Positions 1 to 8,908 of a DNA stretch of 41,080 nt are shown here, in pieces. The notes under the pieces were generated by a model that was not told the origin of the DNA, did not search any database, and saw nothing but the letters and a program-made list of their open reading frames with translations. Within the stretch, counting starts at the first letter, position 1, and every line of letters begins with the position of its first letter. The translations under genes and the position numbers were made by a program. The stretch is from an uncultured Alphaproteobacteria bacterium (GTDB lineage Bacteria > Pseudomonadota > Alphaproteobacteria > RF32 > CAG-239): NCBI GenBank assembly GCA_944391725.1, contig CALXUQ010000009.1:1-41080 (forward strand), read 5' to 3'.

Positions 1-1882
1 TGGTATCAACATCCAGCTTAATATATCCGGTATAGTTAGCCTTATCACCCTTGTTGGCATCGGTAGCGGCATTTCTTTCCAACTCGATTACGCCTTTTCT
101 GACATAAACACTGGCATCACGATCACCGCTGGCCAAATAAGAGCCATCTTGAGCCACCTGAAAGATTAAATCATCACCGGTCACCATACCGTCACCACCG
201 GTAGACCCTTTAGCTCTCACCAGCAAATCCGCACCGCCTTTAACTCGCACTTCTTTGCTTTCTTTGTTCACCTCAAACAATGTCGTATCATTTTCATCTC
301 TGACACTAAAGTTGGCATTATTAACGGTTACGCCATCATCATCATTTACGGCCAACATATCCGGATTCTCCTGCGAACCGATAATAATATCCGGAGATTC
401 GAGCTCAATTTTGACCCCGTTTTTCATTCTGGTTAACTCTTCCGTAATCAAGAAACCAGTAGGTTCTGCCGGATTAGTCGGATTACCGACTTGGAAATTA
501 TTCACCAAAATATCCACACTGTCTTTGGTAGCCCTCAGGTTATATTCTCCATCATCACCCAGTCCGGCCTGAAAGACCTTTTTAACATTCAGATAATCTA
601 TATCGGCAGTTCCCGCCACCGAAATATCTTCATCAAACTGGGCATCACCTTTCACTTCCAGCATCACATTATCGCTCGGATCACCGGGCGTTCCGGCAGC
701 AGTACCGATAGTTACCTTACCATTCAAATCGGAAGTACCCGCCACTTGCAAGTTTGCATCCAAAGTCGTATCACCTTGCACATTTAAGGTTCCCTTAATG
801 GTCGTATTACCGCTTCCGGCTTCCACAACGAAATTATCTCCGGCCGCTGTTAATTCGCCTTCAATTTCGGCACTACCGGCCTTCAACCATTCCTCAACTT
901 CCAACTGCAAAACTTTGAGCAGTTTATCAACCGTCATATTGCCATGAAAATTAGCATCGCCTTCCACCTCGACGGTTCCGCCGACATACAAGTTACCGCT
1001 TTCAATATACACGCCGGCGCCGTCAGTCACATAAATAGCCTTATCTTTGTCACCCAAACCGTCCCCGTGCACAATCAGCTGTTGAACATTCGTAATTTTA
1101 TGTCCGCCCATGTTCAAATCCGTCAACATCGTATTCATATCACCGTTTTCATCAACCTTTTCACGATGCAACACATTTTCACGTCCATGGTTACCGCTGG
1201 CAATTGATTCCAAAGATGTCGCCAACACCGCATTATTACTGGCGCTTGAAGGCTTAAAGCTTTCGGCATCGAAATCGCTCAAATCAATTTCCCACACACC
1301 TTGCACACCATAACCTTTTTTATTATCGGCAAAACCACCGTTCGTACCAATCATTGAGGCAATTCGTGAAGCTCTGACTCTGGGCATATTTCCGCCTCTC
1401 ACCGGATTTGCCACAATCAAGCCCATCAAATCTTGGCGCAAGACCCGATTCTCTCCCGTACTTGGGTCAGTCTCATCAGACTTAAACACCCGTCTTTTTA
1501 CCCCCACCTGAATACTGGAGAACAGCATGGTTTTATCATTAAAGCCATACGGCAAATATTCGCACAAGTGCTCCAACGGGATATCCTCGTTGTCATCATC
1601 ACCATTAAAGTTATACTGTTTATCAGCCGCACTACCGCTACAATTTGTTTTAACCTCACCGTTGGTCACAATCGTATCATAGTTATCACGCAAATAAGCA
1701 TCAACGGCATTAGAAATCGTACGCATTTGACCGGCCGCATTAATATCTTGCAGCTCACTTGTACGCTCAGCCGCTTTTTTGTAAAGCAGCGGAGTCACCA
1801 TTGCAATCAACGCCAGCATAGCCAATGCCTCAATCAGCAGGCTACCTTTCTGGTCATTATTTTTATTATTATGACTAAACAT
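1..1882 (-). CDS. Prepilin-like protein with long repetitive stalk, PilV-like (3' end outside window)
   Basis: The frame is open from an ATG at 1882 to the left edge, 627 codons with no stop, so the C-terminus is missing. AAGGAGAG lies about 6 bases before the ATG. Residues 13-36 read as a class III/type IV prepilin leader: a short polar N-terminus, then G followed by SLLIEALAMLALIAM, giving a G|S cleavage site with the conserved Glu at mature position 5. A pilin-like alpha-helical start (about 35-65) follows. From about residue 290 onward there are repeated short beta-type units such as GTLNVQGDTTLDANLQVAGT and GDAQFDEDISVAGTADI, suggesting a beta-solenoid or tail-fibre-like stalk. Known: PilV-type minor pilins of type IVb systems combine a prepilin start with a long adhesive C-terminal part. 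Inferred: a secreted pilus-tip adhesin or pseudopilin. It lies 29 bases after a small PilM-like gene, probably in one operon. All plus-strand frames here are shadows. Confidence 0.8.
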   Translation of the reverse strand, partial: MFSHNNKNNDQKGSLLIEALAMLALIAMVTPLLYKKAAERTSELQDINAAGQMRTISNAVDAYLRDNYDTIVTNGEVKTNCSGSAADKQYNFNGDDDNEDIPLEHLCEYLPYGFNDKTMLFSSIQVGVKRRVFKSDETDPSTGENRVLRQDLMGLIVANPVRGGNMPRVRASRIASMIGTNGGFADNKKGYGVQGVWEIDLSDFDAESFKPSSASNNAVLATSLESIASGNHGRENVLHREKVDENGDMNTMLTDLNMGGHKITNVQQLIVHGDGLGDKDKAIYVTDGAGVYIESGNLYVGGTVEVEGDANFHGNMTVDKLLKVLQLEVEEWLKAGSAEIEGELTAAGDNFVVEAGSGNTTIKGTLNVQGDTTLDANLQVAGTSDLNGKVTIGTAAGTPGDPSDNVMLEVKGDAQFDEDISVAGTADIDYLNVKKVFQAGLGDDGEYNLRATKDSVDILVNNFQVGNPTNPAEPTGFLITEELTRMKNGVKIELESPDIIIGSQENPDMLAVNDDDGVTVNNANFSVRDENDTTLFEVNKESKEVRVKGGADLLVRAKGSTGGDGMVTGDDLIFQVAQDGSYLASGDRDASVYVRKGVIELERNAATDANKGDKANYTGYIKLDVDT

Positions 1883-1911
1883 CTCAACTCTCCTTCTGCT
1901 TACTAACACAG

Positions 1912-2721
1912 CTACGGTGTCACCGGTGCCGGAGCTTCAGAACCGCCGCTTTCGCCGCCTCCACTCTCGCTACCGCCTTCACCGCCGCCGCTTTCACCGC
2001 TACCGCTCTCATCGCCGCCGCTTCCTTCCGGCAACACTTGTTCGCTGGTAACATATGAAGTAAAATACACCAAACAGCGCCGACATCCCGAACAGCTGCA
2101 AATTTGCGAAAAACCGCCGCTATCAACCACCAGGTTCGGCAAATATAATACATTATCTTCACGCCCCTGCAATTGCATCTTATATGGCCCGGAAGATGTT
2201 TCGGTTGCATAACCAATCGTATTATCAATTTCAAAAATATTTTGCAAAGCATTCAAAAAATCATTATTAGGGGTACCCGAATTATGATTTAGCCACCGTT
2301 CCGGAATTGGTCCGTAAGTCACCAAAAAACGAACCACGCCATCAGCGGCACAATTTTGCGCTTCCGTGCTCCAATCGCCATCTACCGCACAATACACTTC
2401 CGTTTTATAGCCCTCATTTTCGCCGACATCATAAGGTTTGACCTGGAATCCAAACGGTGCATAATCTGCCAAATCAGTTTCATAATCCAAGATTCCCTTA
2501 TCATACGTAATACGGTCGCCTTCAACCCCCACAGGGTTTGAATCGCTTTTAGGAGAATGTTCACGGATATACTGTTGTCCCATTCTGTGGTGGATGGCAA
2601 AACGCGAAACTTCCGCCTCGGCCAAAGGCTCGACGGCCAAACGTCTTTCATCACCTCTGACCGAAAGGTTAAAGGCATATAGAAGCGTCATAAAAGTTAC
2701 CAATACCACCCAGATATACAT
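1912..2721 (-). CDS. Small inner-membrane-anchored protein, PilM-like N-terminus, Gly/Ser/Glu-rich tail
   Basis: I chose ATG 2721 (269 aa) because GAGGG lies 5-6 bases upstream; a TTG at 2733 would add four residues and has no such site. Residues 1-18 form one hydrophobic N-terminal segment (MYIWVVLVTFMTLLYAFN). A helical stretch with an AVEPLAEAEVSRFAIHHRMG-like pattern follows, which resembles the short PilM proteins of type IVb pilus clusters. The middle (about 50-215) is a soluble, presumably periplasmic domain. A cysteine cluster, CSCSGCRRC, sits at about residues 207-215. The last 35-40 residues are almost pure Gly, Ser and Glu, a flexible acidic tail ending in APAPVTP. The gene precedes the prepilin-like gene by 29 bases in the same direction, so a joint role in pilus assembly is likely. 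The PilM assignment rests on topology and context and is tentative. Confidence 0.7.
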   Translation of the reverse strand: MYIWVVLVTFMTLLYAFNLSVRGDERRLAVEPLAEAEVSRFAIHHRMGQQYIREHSPKSDSNPVGVEGDRITYDKGILDYETDLADYAPFGFQVKPYDVGENEGYKTEVYCAVDGDWSTEAQNCAADGVVRFLVTYGPIPERWLNHNSGTPNNDFLNALQNIFEIDNTIGYATETSSGPYKMQLQGREDNVLYLPNLVVDSGGFSQICSCSGCRRCLVYFTSYVTSEQVLPEGSGGDESGSGESGGGEGGSESGGGESGGSEAPAPVTP

Positions 2722-2983
2722 ATCGTCCCTCAAACAAACTAATTTGCATTATTTTATTGTAGCATAAAAAACATTAAAACACCACATTTCCGGGCATTTC
2801 GGCCTCTTATTTCATAAATCTGTAACAAACTGGCATTATTATGCCATAAAAAGCATAATTAAAGGTTAAGATAATTTAGTTGGGGATAATTTTTGAACTT
2901 TCATCTAATAACTAGCTTTTTTACATTTATTTATAAAAAAAATGAGTTAAAATAAATCAAATTTTGTTTTAACGGAGCAACTC
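2722..2983. promoter_or_regulatory. Divergent intergenic region with nested inverted repeats
   Basis: This AT-rich gap separates the minus-strand pilin-like pair from the plus-strand flagellar operon, so it must hold at least two divergent promoters. No convincing well-spaced -35/-10 pair could be assigned. Two interleaved inverted repeats are visible: TGGCAT-TATT-ATGCCA at 2831-2846, and ATTATGC with GCATAAT at 2838-2844 and 2853-2859. They share bases, so they could form alternative hairpins or overlapping operator half-sites. Confidence 0.4.
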
Positions 2984-3526
2984 ATGCCAAATCTGGATGA
3001 AAACCTAGAAAGCACCATAGATGCGGAAAGCAGCCTTTCGAGCACAGATTCTCAACTCAGCAAGAAAAAATTGCTGTTTATTGTCGTTCCCATCGTTGCA
3101 CTCATCGGTATCGTCGGCTTTTATTACACGGCACAAAAAAAATCTTCCGAGCAAGCCCCTTCCAACTACAGCGTTGTTCACCACGCTGGAGAAGACGGTA
3201 AGGCCACGGAAAGTTACACCGTGTTTTATGATTTGCCCGAAGTTGATATCCGGTTGCACAACGCTACCGGCAAAGAACAAGTGGCCAAAATCAAATTAAG
3301 CATTGAGCTTTCCAAAATAGAAGATATAAGTACCATAGAAGCCTTATCCTCCAAACTTACCGACGCCATCATAGCCCACACCATTGAACTGATGCCCGAA
3401 GAGATTGGCGGCTCGGAAGGTTTGTATTGGCTCAAAGAAGAGTTGCTCTACCGCATGAATCTAATTGCCGCACCGGTTAAGATTTCAAACCTCAATTTCA
3501 AAAATTTTGAGATAATAAACGGCTAA
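2984..3526 (+). CDS. fliL: Flagellar basal body-associated protein FliL
   Basis: This 180-residue protein has FliL architecture: a short cytoplasmic N-terminus rich in Ser, Asp and Glu, one membrane helix at about 29-50 (LLFIVVPIVALIGIVGFYYT), a linker, and a periplasmic domain of about 110 residues. The latter contains the family-like stretch FYDLPEVDIRLHNATGKEQV and a C-terminal LNFKNFEIING strand. FliL surrounds or supports the stator units at the flagellar basal body. It is the first gene of an operon, 16 bases before fliM, which is the usual alphaproteobacterial order. The start ATG follows an ACGGAG ribosome-binding site. The identification rests on size, topology and neighbours as well as sequence. 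Confidence 0.92.
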   Translation: MPNLDENLESTIDAESSLSSTDSQLSKKKLLFIVVPIVALIGIVGFYYTAQKKSSEQAPSNYSVVHHAGEDGKATESYTVFYDLPEVDIRLHNATGKEQVAKIKLSIELSKIEDISTIEALSSKLTDAIIAHTIELMPEEIGGSEGLYWLKEELLYRMNLIAAPVKISNLNFKNFEIING

Positions 3527-3542
3527 ACTAAGGGGACATTTC

Positions 3543-4643
3543 GTGGCTGAAGAACAAACACAAACACCAAAAAACGACCAGACAGACACAGCAGCAACCG
3601 CGGTTAACAAAAACCAGGAATGGGCAGACATGATTGAGGTCAAAGATACCTCTGCTGCAGATGCCGATATCAATGCCGAAAGCAACAAGATTCTCAACCA
3701 AGAAGAGATAGACAGTCTGCTTGGCTACTCATCTGAAGATGAAGGCTATCACGGCTTAAAAACCGGCGTGCAGGCTATCTTAAACTCCTCAATGGTATCA
3801 TACGAACGCCTGCCGATGTTAGAAATTGTCTTTGACCGGTTGGTTCGAATGATGGCCACCTCTTTGCGTAACTTCACCCAAGATAACGTTGAAGTCTCGC
3901 TAGACAGCATTGAGTCCATGCGCTTTGGCGAATACATCGATTCACTCACTCTTCCCACGCTCTTATCCGTATTCAAAGCCGAAGAATGGGATAACTACGC
4001 CCTCATGTCATTAGACAGCTCGTTGGTTTATTCCACTGTTGACGTTCTGCTCGGCGGGCGGCGCGGCACGGCAGCCATGCGTTTGGAAGGTCGCCCCTAC
4101 ACCACCATCGAGCTCAACATTGTCAAAGATATGATACAGCTGATTTTATCAGATTTATCAACCGCTTTTGACCCCATCACCTCGGTCAATTTTGTTTATG
4201 ACCGTTTGGAAACCAACCCACGTTTTGCCGCCATTTCCAGACTTTCCAACGCCGTAATTGTGGCCCGCCTCCGCATTGACATGGAAGACCGCGGCGGCAA
4301 GATTGACTTGATGATACCTTACGCCACCTTAGAGCCGGTTCGCGAGCTTTTGCTTCAAATGTTTATGGGGGAGAGGTTCGGCCGCGATGCCATCTGGGAA
4401 AACCACCTCATGGAACAACTCTGGGATACTGATGTTGAAATCAAAGCGGTTTTAAAAGAAAAAATGATTAAACTTGGTGAAATTGCCAAATGGCAAGTTG
4501 GCTCATTTTTAGATTTAGATATGCAAAGTAACGACGACATATCCCTAATTTGCGGTGATGTCCCGCTGATAAAAGGCAGCATGGGGCGCAAAAAAGACCG
4601 TATTGTAATTCGAGTAAAAGAAAAGGCAGAACACAATGGATAG
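3543..4643 (+). CDS. fliM: Flagellar motor switch protein FliM
   Basis: FliM (366 aa) starts at a GTG with AAGGGGA upstream. It is the C-ring protein that binds phospho-CheY and links it to FliG and FliN to control rotation. The CheY-binding/EIDSLL motif (ILNQEEIDSLLGY) is at about residues 50-62, after an acidic extension that includes NQEWADM. The middle CheC-like domain contains VDVLLGGRRGT and RPYTTIELN. The C-terminal SpoA/FliN-like domain spans about 290-360 (LKEKMIKLGEIAKWQVGSFL and ICGDVPLIKGSMGR). The next gene starts 8 bases before the fliM stop, so translational coupling is likely. Confidence 0.96.
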   Translation: MAEEQTQTPKNDQTDTAATAVNKNQEWADMIEVKDTSAADADINAESNKILNQEEIDSLLGYSSEDEGYHGLKTGVQAILNSSMVSYERLPMLEIVFDRLVRMMATSLRNFTQDNVEVSLDSIESMRFGEYIDSLTLPTLLSVFKAEEWDNYALMSLDSSLVYSTVDVLLGGRRGTAAMRLEGRPYTTIELNIVKDMIQLILSDLSTAFDPITSVNFVYDRLETNPRFAAISRLSNAVIVARLRIDMEDRGGKIDLMIPYATLEPVRELLLQMFMGERFGRDAIWENHLMEQLWDTDVEIKAVLKEKMIKLGEIAKWQVGSFLDLDMQSNDDISLICGDVPLIKGSMGRKKDRIVIRVKEKAEHNG

Positions 4644-5130
4644 TATTGAATTAATCATAAATCTGGCCATTATCGGACTTCTAATTCCGACCATCATCTA
4701 TGCCTATCGTCTCAATAAAAATCTAACCATTTTGCGCCAGAACCAAAGTAGCCTGGCCAAGCTGGTCGAAGCGCTCAATGATGCCACTCACAAAGCCGAA
4801 AACTCCATTCCCAAGCTCAAATCGGTAACGGAACATTCATCAGAAGACCTCAAAGAAGTTGTCGACAGCGCCAAAACCATCAAAGACGACCTTTTGTTTA
4901 TCAACGAACGGGCCGACAACTTGGCCGACCGCCTAGAAAACGTGATTCGCGATGGGCGCAACATCAAAGAAACCGCACCTCGCACTCACGATTCCATTAG
5001 CGAAACACTAAGCAAAAAATCATTTTTCGGCCGCGAACATAAAAAAAGCAATTCCGATTCGGTTGATATCTCCGACAGCCGTTCCGAAGCCGAAATGGAA
5101 TTACTCAAAGCTCTGCGTGCAATCAAATAA
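4636..5130 (+). CDS. DUF6468-type flagellar-operon membrane/coiled-coil protein
   Basis: This 164-residue protein has an N-terminal membrane helix at about 5-24 (ELIINLAIIGLLIPTIIYAY). A long amphipathic coiled coil follows at about 28-110, rich in Lys, Glu, Asn and Asp heptads, and then a polar tail. It overlaps the end of fliM by 8 bases and is followed after 14 bases by the MotE-like gene. Small proteins of this layout between fliM and motE are conserved in alphaproteobacterial flagellar clusters and carry a domain of unknown function (DUF6468, named from memory of the family). Its mechanism is unknown; a scaffold at the basal body is possible. Alternative start codons do not change the call. 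Confidence 0.75.
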   Translation: MDSIELIINLAIIGLLIPTIIYAYRLNKNLTILRQNQSSLAKLVEALNDATHKAENSIPKLKSVTEHSSEDLKEVVDSAKTIKDDLLFINERADNLADRLENVIRDGRNIKETAPRTHDSISETLSKKSFFGREHKKSNSDSVDISDSRSEAEMELLKALRAIK

Positions 5131-5144
5131 GGTAACCACAAACC

Positions 5145-5798
5145 ATGCTTAAAAACAAAAAACATATTCGGATTTTACCTGTTTTTATTTTTCTGTCCGT
5201 GCTCACCCTCTCAGTCAAAATCAACAATGTTTTTGACATTTTAAAACACCCCGAAGGCCTAAAGTTCAGCATCGGTCAACAATCGGCTTTTGCCGAAGAA
5301 AAAACCGCACCCGAGACCAAAAAGCTCACTCAGGTACTCGATCAAAAGGGTCCTGCGGTTCCCGACAAAGCGCCCAATTCCGAAAGCCCCAACAACAGTT
5401 TCAGCCAATCTGAGATTATGATTTTGCAAGAGCTGGCCGAACGCCGCGAAGCTCTGGATTTGCGCTCCAAAGAGATTGACCGCAAGGCCATTCAGCTCAA
5501 AGTCGCCGAAGAAGAAATCGACAAGAAAATCAAGCAGCTACAAGAATATGAGCAAAAATTAAAAGACTTGATGATAGAATACAATCAGGAAGAAAAAGAA
5601 AAAATCAGCTCTTTGGCTCGCCTATACACCACCATGAAACCCAAAGATGCCGCCCGCATATTCAACACTTTGGAGATGAGGATTTTAATACCTTTGCTCA
5701 AAGAAATGAAACCATCTGCTTCCTCGGCAATTCTTTCACAAATGGATTCGGAGAAAGCGCGCGCCGTTACCACCGAGCTAATCGGCCATAACTACTGA
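5145..5798 (+). CDS. motE: MotE-like flagellar stator chaperone protein
   Basis: This 217-residue protein has an N-terminal signal or anchor segment (about 8-26), a low-complexity linker, and a coiled coil at about 95-150 (EEEIDKKIKQLQEYEQKLKD). A C-terminal helical domain follows at about 155-215, with LARLYTTMKPKDAARIFNTL and ILSQMDSEKARAVTTELI. That last pattern is shared by MotE and the N-terminal intracellular domain of MgtE (a FliG-like right-handed helix repeat). In alphaproteobacteria, MotE is a periplasmic chaperone for the stator protein MotC, and it often follows fliL-fliM. It is 14 bases after the DUF6468-like gene and 10 before the TPR gene. The domain is clear; the exact stator partner is inferred. 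Confidence 0.8.
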   Translation: MLKNKKHIRILPVFIFLSVLTLSVKINNVFDILKHPEGLKFSIGQQSAFAEEKTAPETKKLTQVLDQKGPAVPDKAPNSESPNNSFSQSEIMILQELAERREALDLRSKEIDRKAIQLKVAEEEIDKKIKQLQEYEQKLKDLMIEYNQEEKEKISSLARLYTTMKPKDAARIFNTLEMRILIPLLKEMKPSASSAILSQMDSEKARAVTTELIGHNY

Positions 5799-5808
5799 TA
5801 GGAAATAC

Positions 5809-8800
5809 ATGCAGACACCACGCCACATATTTTTACATTTCTGCCGTCAGCTTTGCATCACGGCAGTTGTGGTGTTTATGTGTACTTTTCTGTCCGCCAA
5901 TTTTTCTCAGGCAGTTCCCCTGCCCGAAATAGTTCGGCTCACCCTTCCTCTGTCTGATAATAATGATTATCAAATTGAGCATATTGAAAATCGCTTAATC
6001 ATCTCTTTCACCAGGCCGATTAAGGTTCAAAACGACCTCACCGCATCCATCCCCGACATTTTAGGCAACCAAAACCTATCTGCAGATGGCAAAACACTCA
6101 GTTTTGAAACCTTAATACCGCTCACCATTTCCGGCCGTCGAGCCCCCAATCGGCTCATCATTGAGTTGGTTCCGCAAGATGACTCTAAAAAACACTTAAA
6201 CACCACCAAAGTTGCTCTTGATATTTTCAAACAAGACAACACCTATATTTTTGACTTCAGTTTTCCGCATCGCATATTATACACAATCAATGCCGGTCCC
6301 CGCAAAACCACCTTATACCTCCTCACTCCGGTAGAAATTAATATTAACGGACAAGATAAATACCCCGAGTTTAACAATATCCGCCAACTTTCCAACGCCA
6401 TGGGCGGCATCAACTTTGAAATTCCGTCCCGCCTGCTAAGCACCAATGAAGAAAACGGAAAATTACGTTTGGAAGTTTCCACCCCCGGCGCTCAACCGGC
6501 TGAATTTGATGAAGAAGAAACCGACAGCGGATATTTTTTTGAAGATTCCGTTACCCCGTCTGAGCAAACCATTAGTTTGAGTTTTCCGTGGAACGTCCCG
6601 ACCGGAGCGGCTGTTTTTGAACGGGGCGGCTACTTATGGATAGCTTTTGACCATCGCAAAAAATTAGATCTTGATAGTCTAACCAAGCAAACATCTCCTT
6701 TAGTCAGTGAAATTTTAAACATTCCGCACACTCGAGGCACCATTTTGCGCCTCACCCTAAAAGAACCACTCAACATTGGGGTTCGTCGTGAAGGTTTGTT
6801 GTGGATTATCGACCTTTATAAAGGTTCGGCCCCTGAAAAAATTCACGATTTAGCCATATTCACCCAATACAATGCCAATAAGCAACCCTATTTCTACATT
6901 CCATCTTCTGCCAGTGGGAATGTCCTCTCGGTTGTAGATCCCGAAGTTGGTGACAATATGAACATTGCTCCTTTAGCTGATATTGGCTCCGGTATCAATA
7001 CTCCCTACGACTATCCCGACATGACATTTCTGCACTCTTACCAAGGCTTGGCCTTAGTTCCCAAAACCACCGACTTAAGGATTGAGCGAGGTAACACCGG
7101 CATAGTGATTAGCGCAGACAAACGTGGGCTCAACCTCTCATCGGACCTAGAGACTTTGCGCCGCAAACAATCTTTAGCCCAAGATACCATGCCAAGCGTG
7201 GCCTTTGACTTTGCAGTTTCTCCGCAATTATTGGAAAAACCCTACAACGAGGCATTGGCTCAGCTCAAAAATGACATTGCCACCGTCCCCGCCGAACAAC
7301 AAAACGCGGCCAAACTCAATTTGGCCAAATATTACATTTCCATGGCCATGGGCCCCGAGGCTTTAAGCATCCTAAAAGACTTACAAAATGTCGCCCCCTA
7401 TAAAGACACCGAACAAATGCATACTTTGCTCGGCATTGCCGATTTTCTGACACATCGCTATGCCTCTGCCATTGAGCATTTTTCTTATGGTAATTTGCCC
7501 CAAAACGATGAGGCCATTTTCTGGCGCACGGTATCTTCTGCCGCCTTGGAGCATCGCGCCGAAAACAATGCGATTCTCATTTCGTTTATCTCCCTCACCA
7601 AGAATTATCCGCAAGCCCTCAAAGAGCGCATTGCCTCCATTGCAGCAGCCGCCGCACTGACTGCCGGAGACGACATTTCGGCTCAAAACTTTATAGATAT
7701 CTTAAAGAGTGCTCCATACAAAGACTTGTACCGTCTGGCCGAAATTGATTATCTTGTTGCCATGCGTCGCGCCCTACAAGGTTACCCGCGCAACGCCATC
7801 AAAGAGTTCCGCGAACTTGGGCGCTCTGAAGCCATTAAATACTCGGCTTTAGCTCGATTTGAAGGAGCCAAACTTTCTAATCGGCTGGGCTTTTTACCGG
7901 TAGATAAAACTATTGAAATAATGGAACGACTGCGTTTTGCCTGGAGAGATGAAAAATTCCGGCTCAATTTGTTGCAAACCTTAGCCGAACTCTACATCAA
8001 GAACAACGATTATTACAGCGCCTTACGCAAGCTTAACCAAAGTCTGCCTCTTGAAACCGATGAAGGGCGCCAGCAAACTATGAAACGCATGGTCAATACT
8101 TTTGAAGATATTTATATCAACAATCGGGCTGATAATATGCCTTTGCTCAAATCTTTAGCCTTATACCACGATTTTGAATGGTTAGCCCCCCAGAGCCCGC
8201 ACTATAACGAAATCGTACAAAAACTGGCCGACCGCTTGGTTGCCGTAGACTTATTGCCACGCGCCCAACAACTACTGAGCAAACAGCTCAAATACAGCCG
8301 TCTTTCTCCGCTGGAGCGGAGCAAAACCGGCACCAGACTGGCACTTATTAATTTATTTGAGGGCAATCCCTCTGATGCATTAGAAATTTTAAATCTGACC
8401 GAAACGCCCGATTTGCCGGAGAGCCTAAAGACGCATCGTAAAATCATCCGCGCCAAAACTTTGGCCGAACTTGGTCATACCCAAGAGGCCATCGCACTGC
8501 TTGATGGAGACTTTAGCAAAAATGCCTTATTGATGAAAAGCGAATTTTATTGGAACAACCAAGAATGGGACAAGGCTTCCGACACCATCCGCTATCTGGT
8601 AGAAAAACCCCGTTCTGGTCAACCCTTGTCTGAAGAGCAAATGGAATATATTTTAGACTGGGCTACAGCGCTCAACATGGCCGGCAAAACCACCGTATTG
8701 GTTCGTCTTAGAAACAAGTTTATGCCCTTTTTTAAGGATACCAAATATTATAGCACATTTAGTATCTTAACCAGCAACTTAGAAGATGATAAAGTAGACT

Positions 8801-8907
8801 TAACCGCCGTTAACCAAGCTATCAACGACATTAGCGCGTTTAGAAACTTTACCCGCATATACAACGATTCGCTGCGCAACGGCAGCCTGAGTGAAACCAT
8901 AAACTAA
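5809..8907 (+). CDS. Large exported beta-rich/TPR protein of the flagellar operon
   Basis: This 1032-residue protein has a basic start and a hydrophobic signal segment at about 14-36, ending near SANFSQA. The N-terminal 400 residues are beta-rich. At least three similar blocks can be seen, for example [40 protein letters not shown] and [20 protein letters not shown], which resemble AMIN-like beta modules. From about 480 to 1000 the protein is helical with TPR-like repeats ([60 protein letters not shown]). It begins 10 bases after the motE-like gene and ends 1 base before uvrB. Its function is unknown; a periplasmic scaffold for flagellar assembly or the stator is inferred from context. Similar large TPR proteins occur in Rhodospirillales flagellar clusters. 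Confidence 0.8.
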   Translation: MQTPRHIFLHFCRQLCITAVVVFMCTFLSANFSQAVPLPEIVRLTLPLSDNNDYQIEHIENRLIISFTRPIKVQNDLTASIPDILGNQNLSADGKTLSFETLIPLTISGRRAPNRLIIELVPQDDSKKHLNTTKVALDIFKQDNTYIFDFSFPHRILYTINAGPRKTTLYLLTPVEININGQDKYPEFNNIRQLSNAMGGINFEIPSRLLSTNEENGKLRLEVSTPGAQPAEFDEEETDSGYFFEDSVTPSEQTISLSFPWNVPTGAAVFERGGYLWIAFDHRKKLDLDSLTKQTSPLVSEILNIPHTRGTILRLTLKEPLNIGVRREGLLWIIDLYKGSAPEKIHDLAIFTQYNANKQPYFYIPSSASGNVLSVVDPEVGDNMNIAPLADIGSGINTPYDYPDMTFLHSYQGLALVPKTTDLRIERGNTGIVISADKRGLNLSSDLETLRRKQSLAQDTMPSVAFDFAVSPQLLEKPYNEALAQLKNDIATVPAEQQNAAKLNLAKYYISMAMGPEALSILKDLQNVAPYKDTEQMHTLLGIADFLTHRYASAIEHFSYGNLPQNDEAIFWRTVSSAALEHRAENNAILISFISLTKNYPQALKERIASIAAAAALTAGDDISAQNFIDILKSAPYKDLYRLAEIDYLVAMRRALQGYPRNAIKEFRELGRSEAIKYSALARFEGAKLSNRLGFLPVDKTIEIMERLRFAWRDEKFRLNLLQTLAELYIKNNDYYSALRKLNQSLPLETDEGRQQTMKRMVNTFEDIYINNRADNMPLLKSLALYHDFEWLAPQSPHYNEIVQKLADRLVAVDLLPRAQQLLSKQLKYSRLSPLERSKTGTRLALINLFEGNPSDALEILNLTETPDLPESLKTHRKIIRAKTLAELGHTQEAIALLDGDFSKNALLMKSEFYWNNQEWDKASDTIRYLVEKPRSGQPLSEEQMEYILDWATALNMAGKTTVLVRLRNKFMPFFKDTKYYSTFSILTSNLEDDKVDLTAVNQAINDISAFRNFTRIYNDSLRNGSLSETIN

Positions 8908-8908
8908 G

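Noticed and set aside
255..1906. Several plus-strand ORFs of 67-157 residues opposite the prepilin-like gene
   Set aside because: The minus-strand frame is open across the entire 1882 bases with a prepilin motif and good ribosome-binding site. The plus-strand ORFs overlap one another and have no recognisable motifs.
2861..2957. TTAA repeats upstream of fliL as CtrA boxes
   Set aside because: CtrA sites need TTAA-N7-TTAA. The TTAA copies found here are spaced by 3 or about 18 bases, which does not fit.
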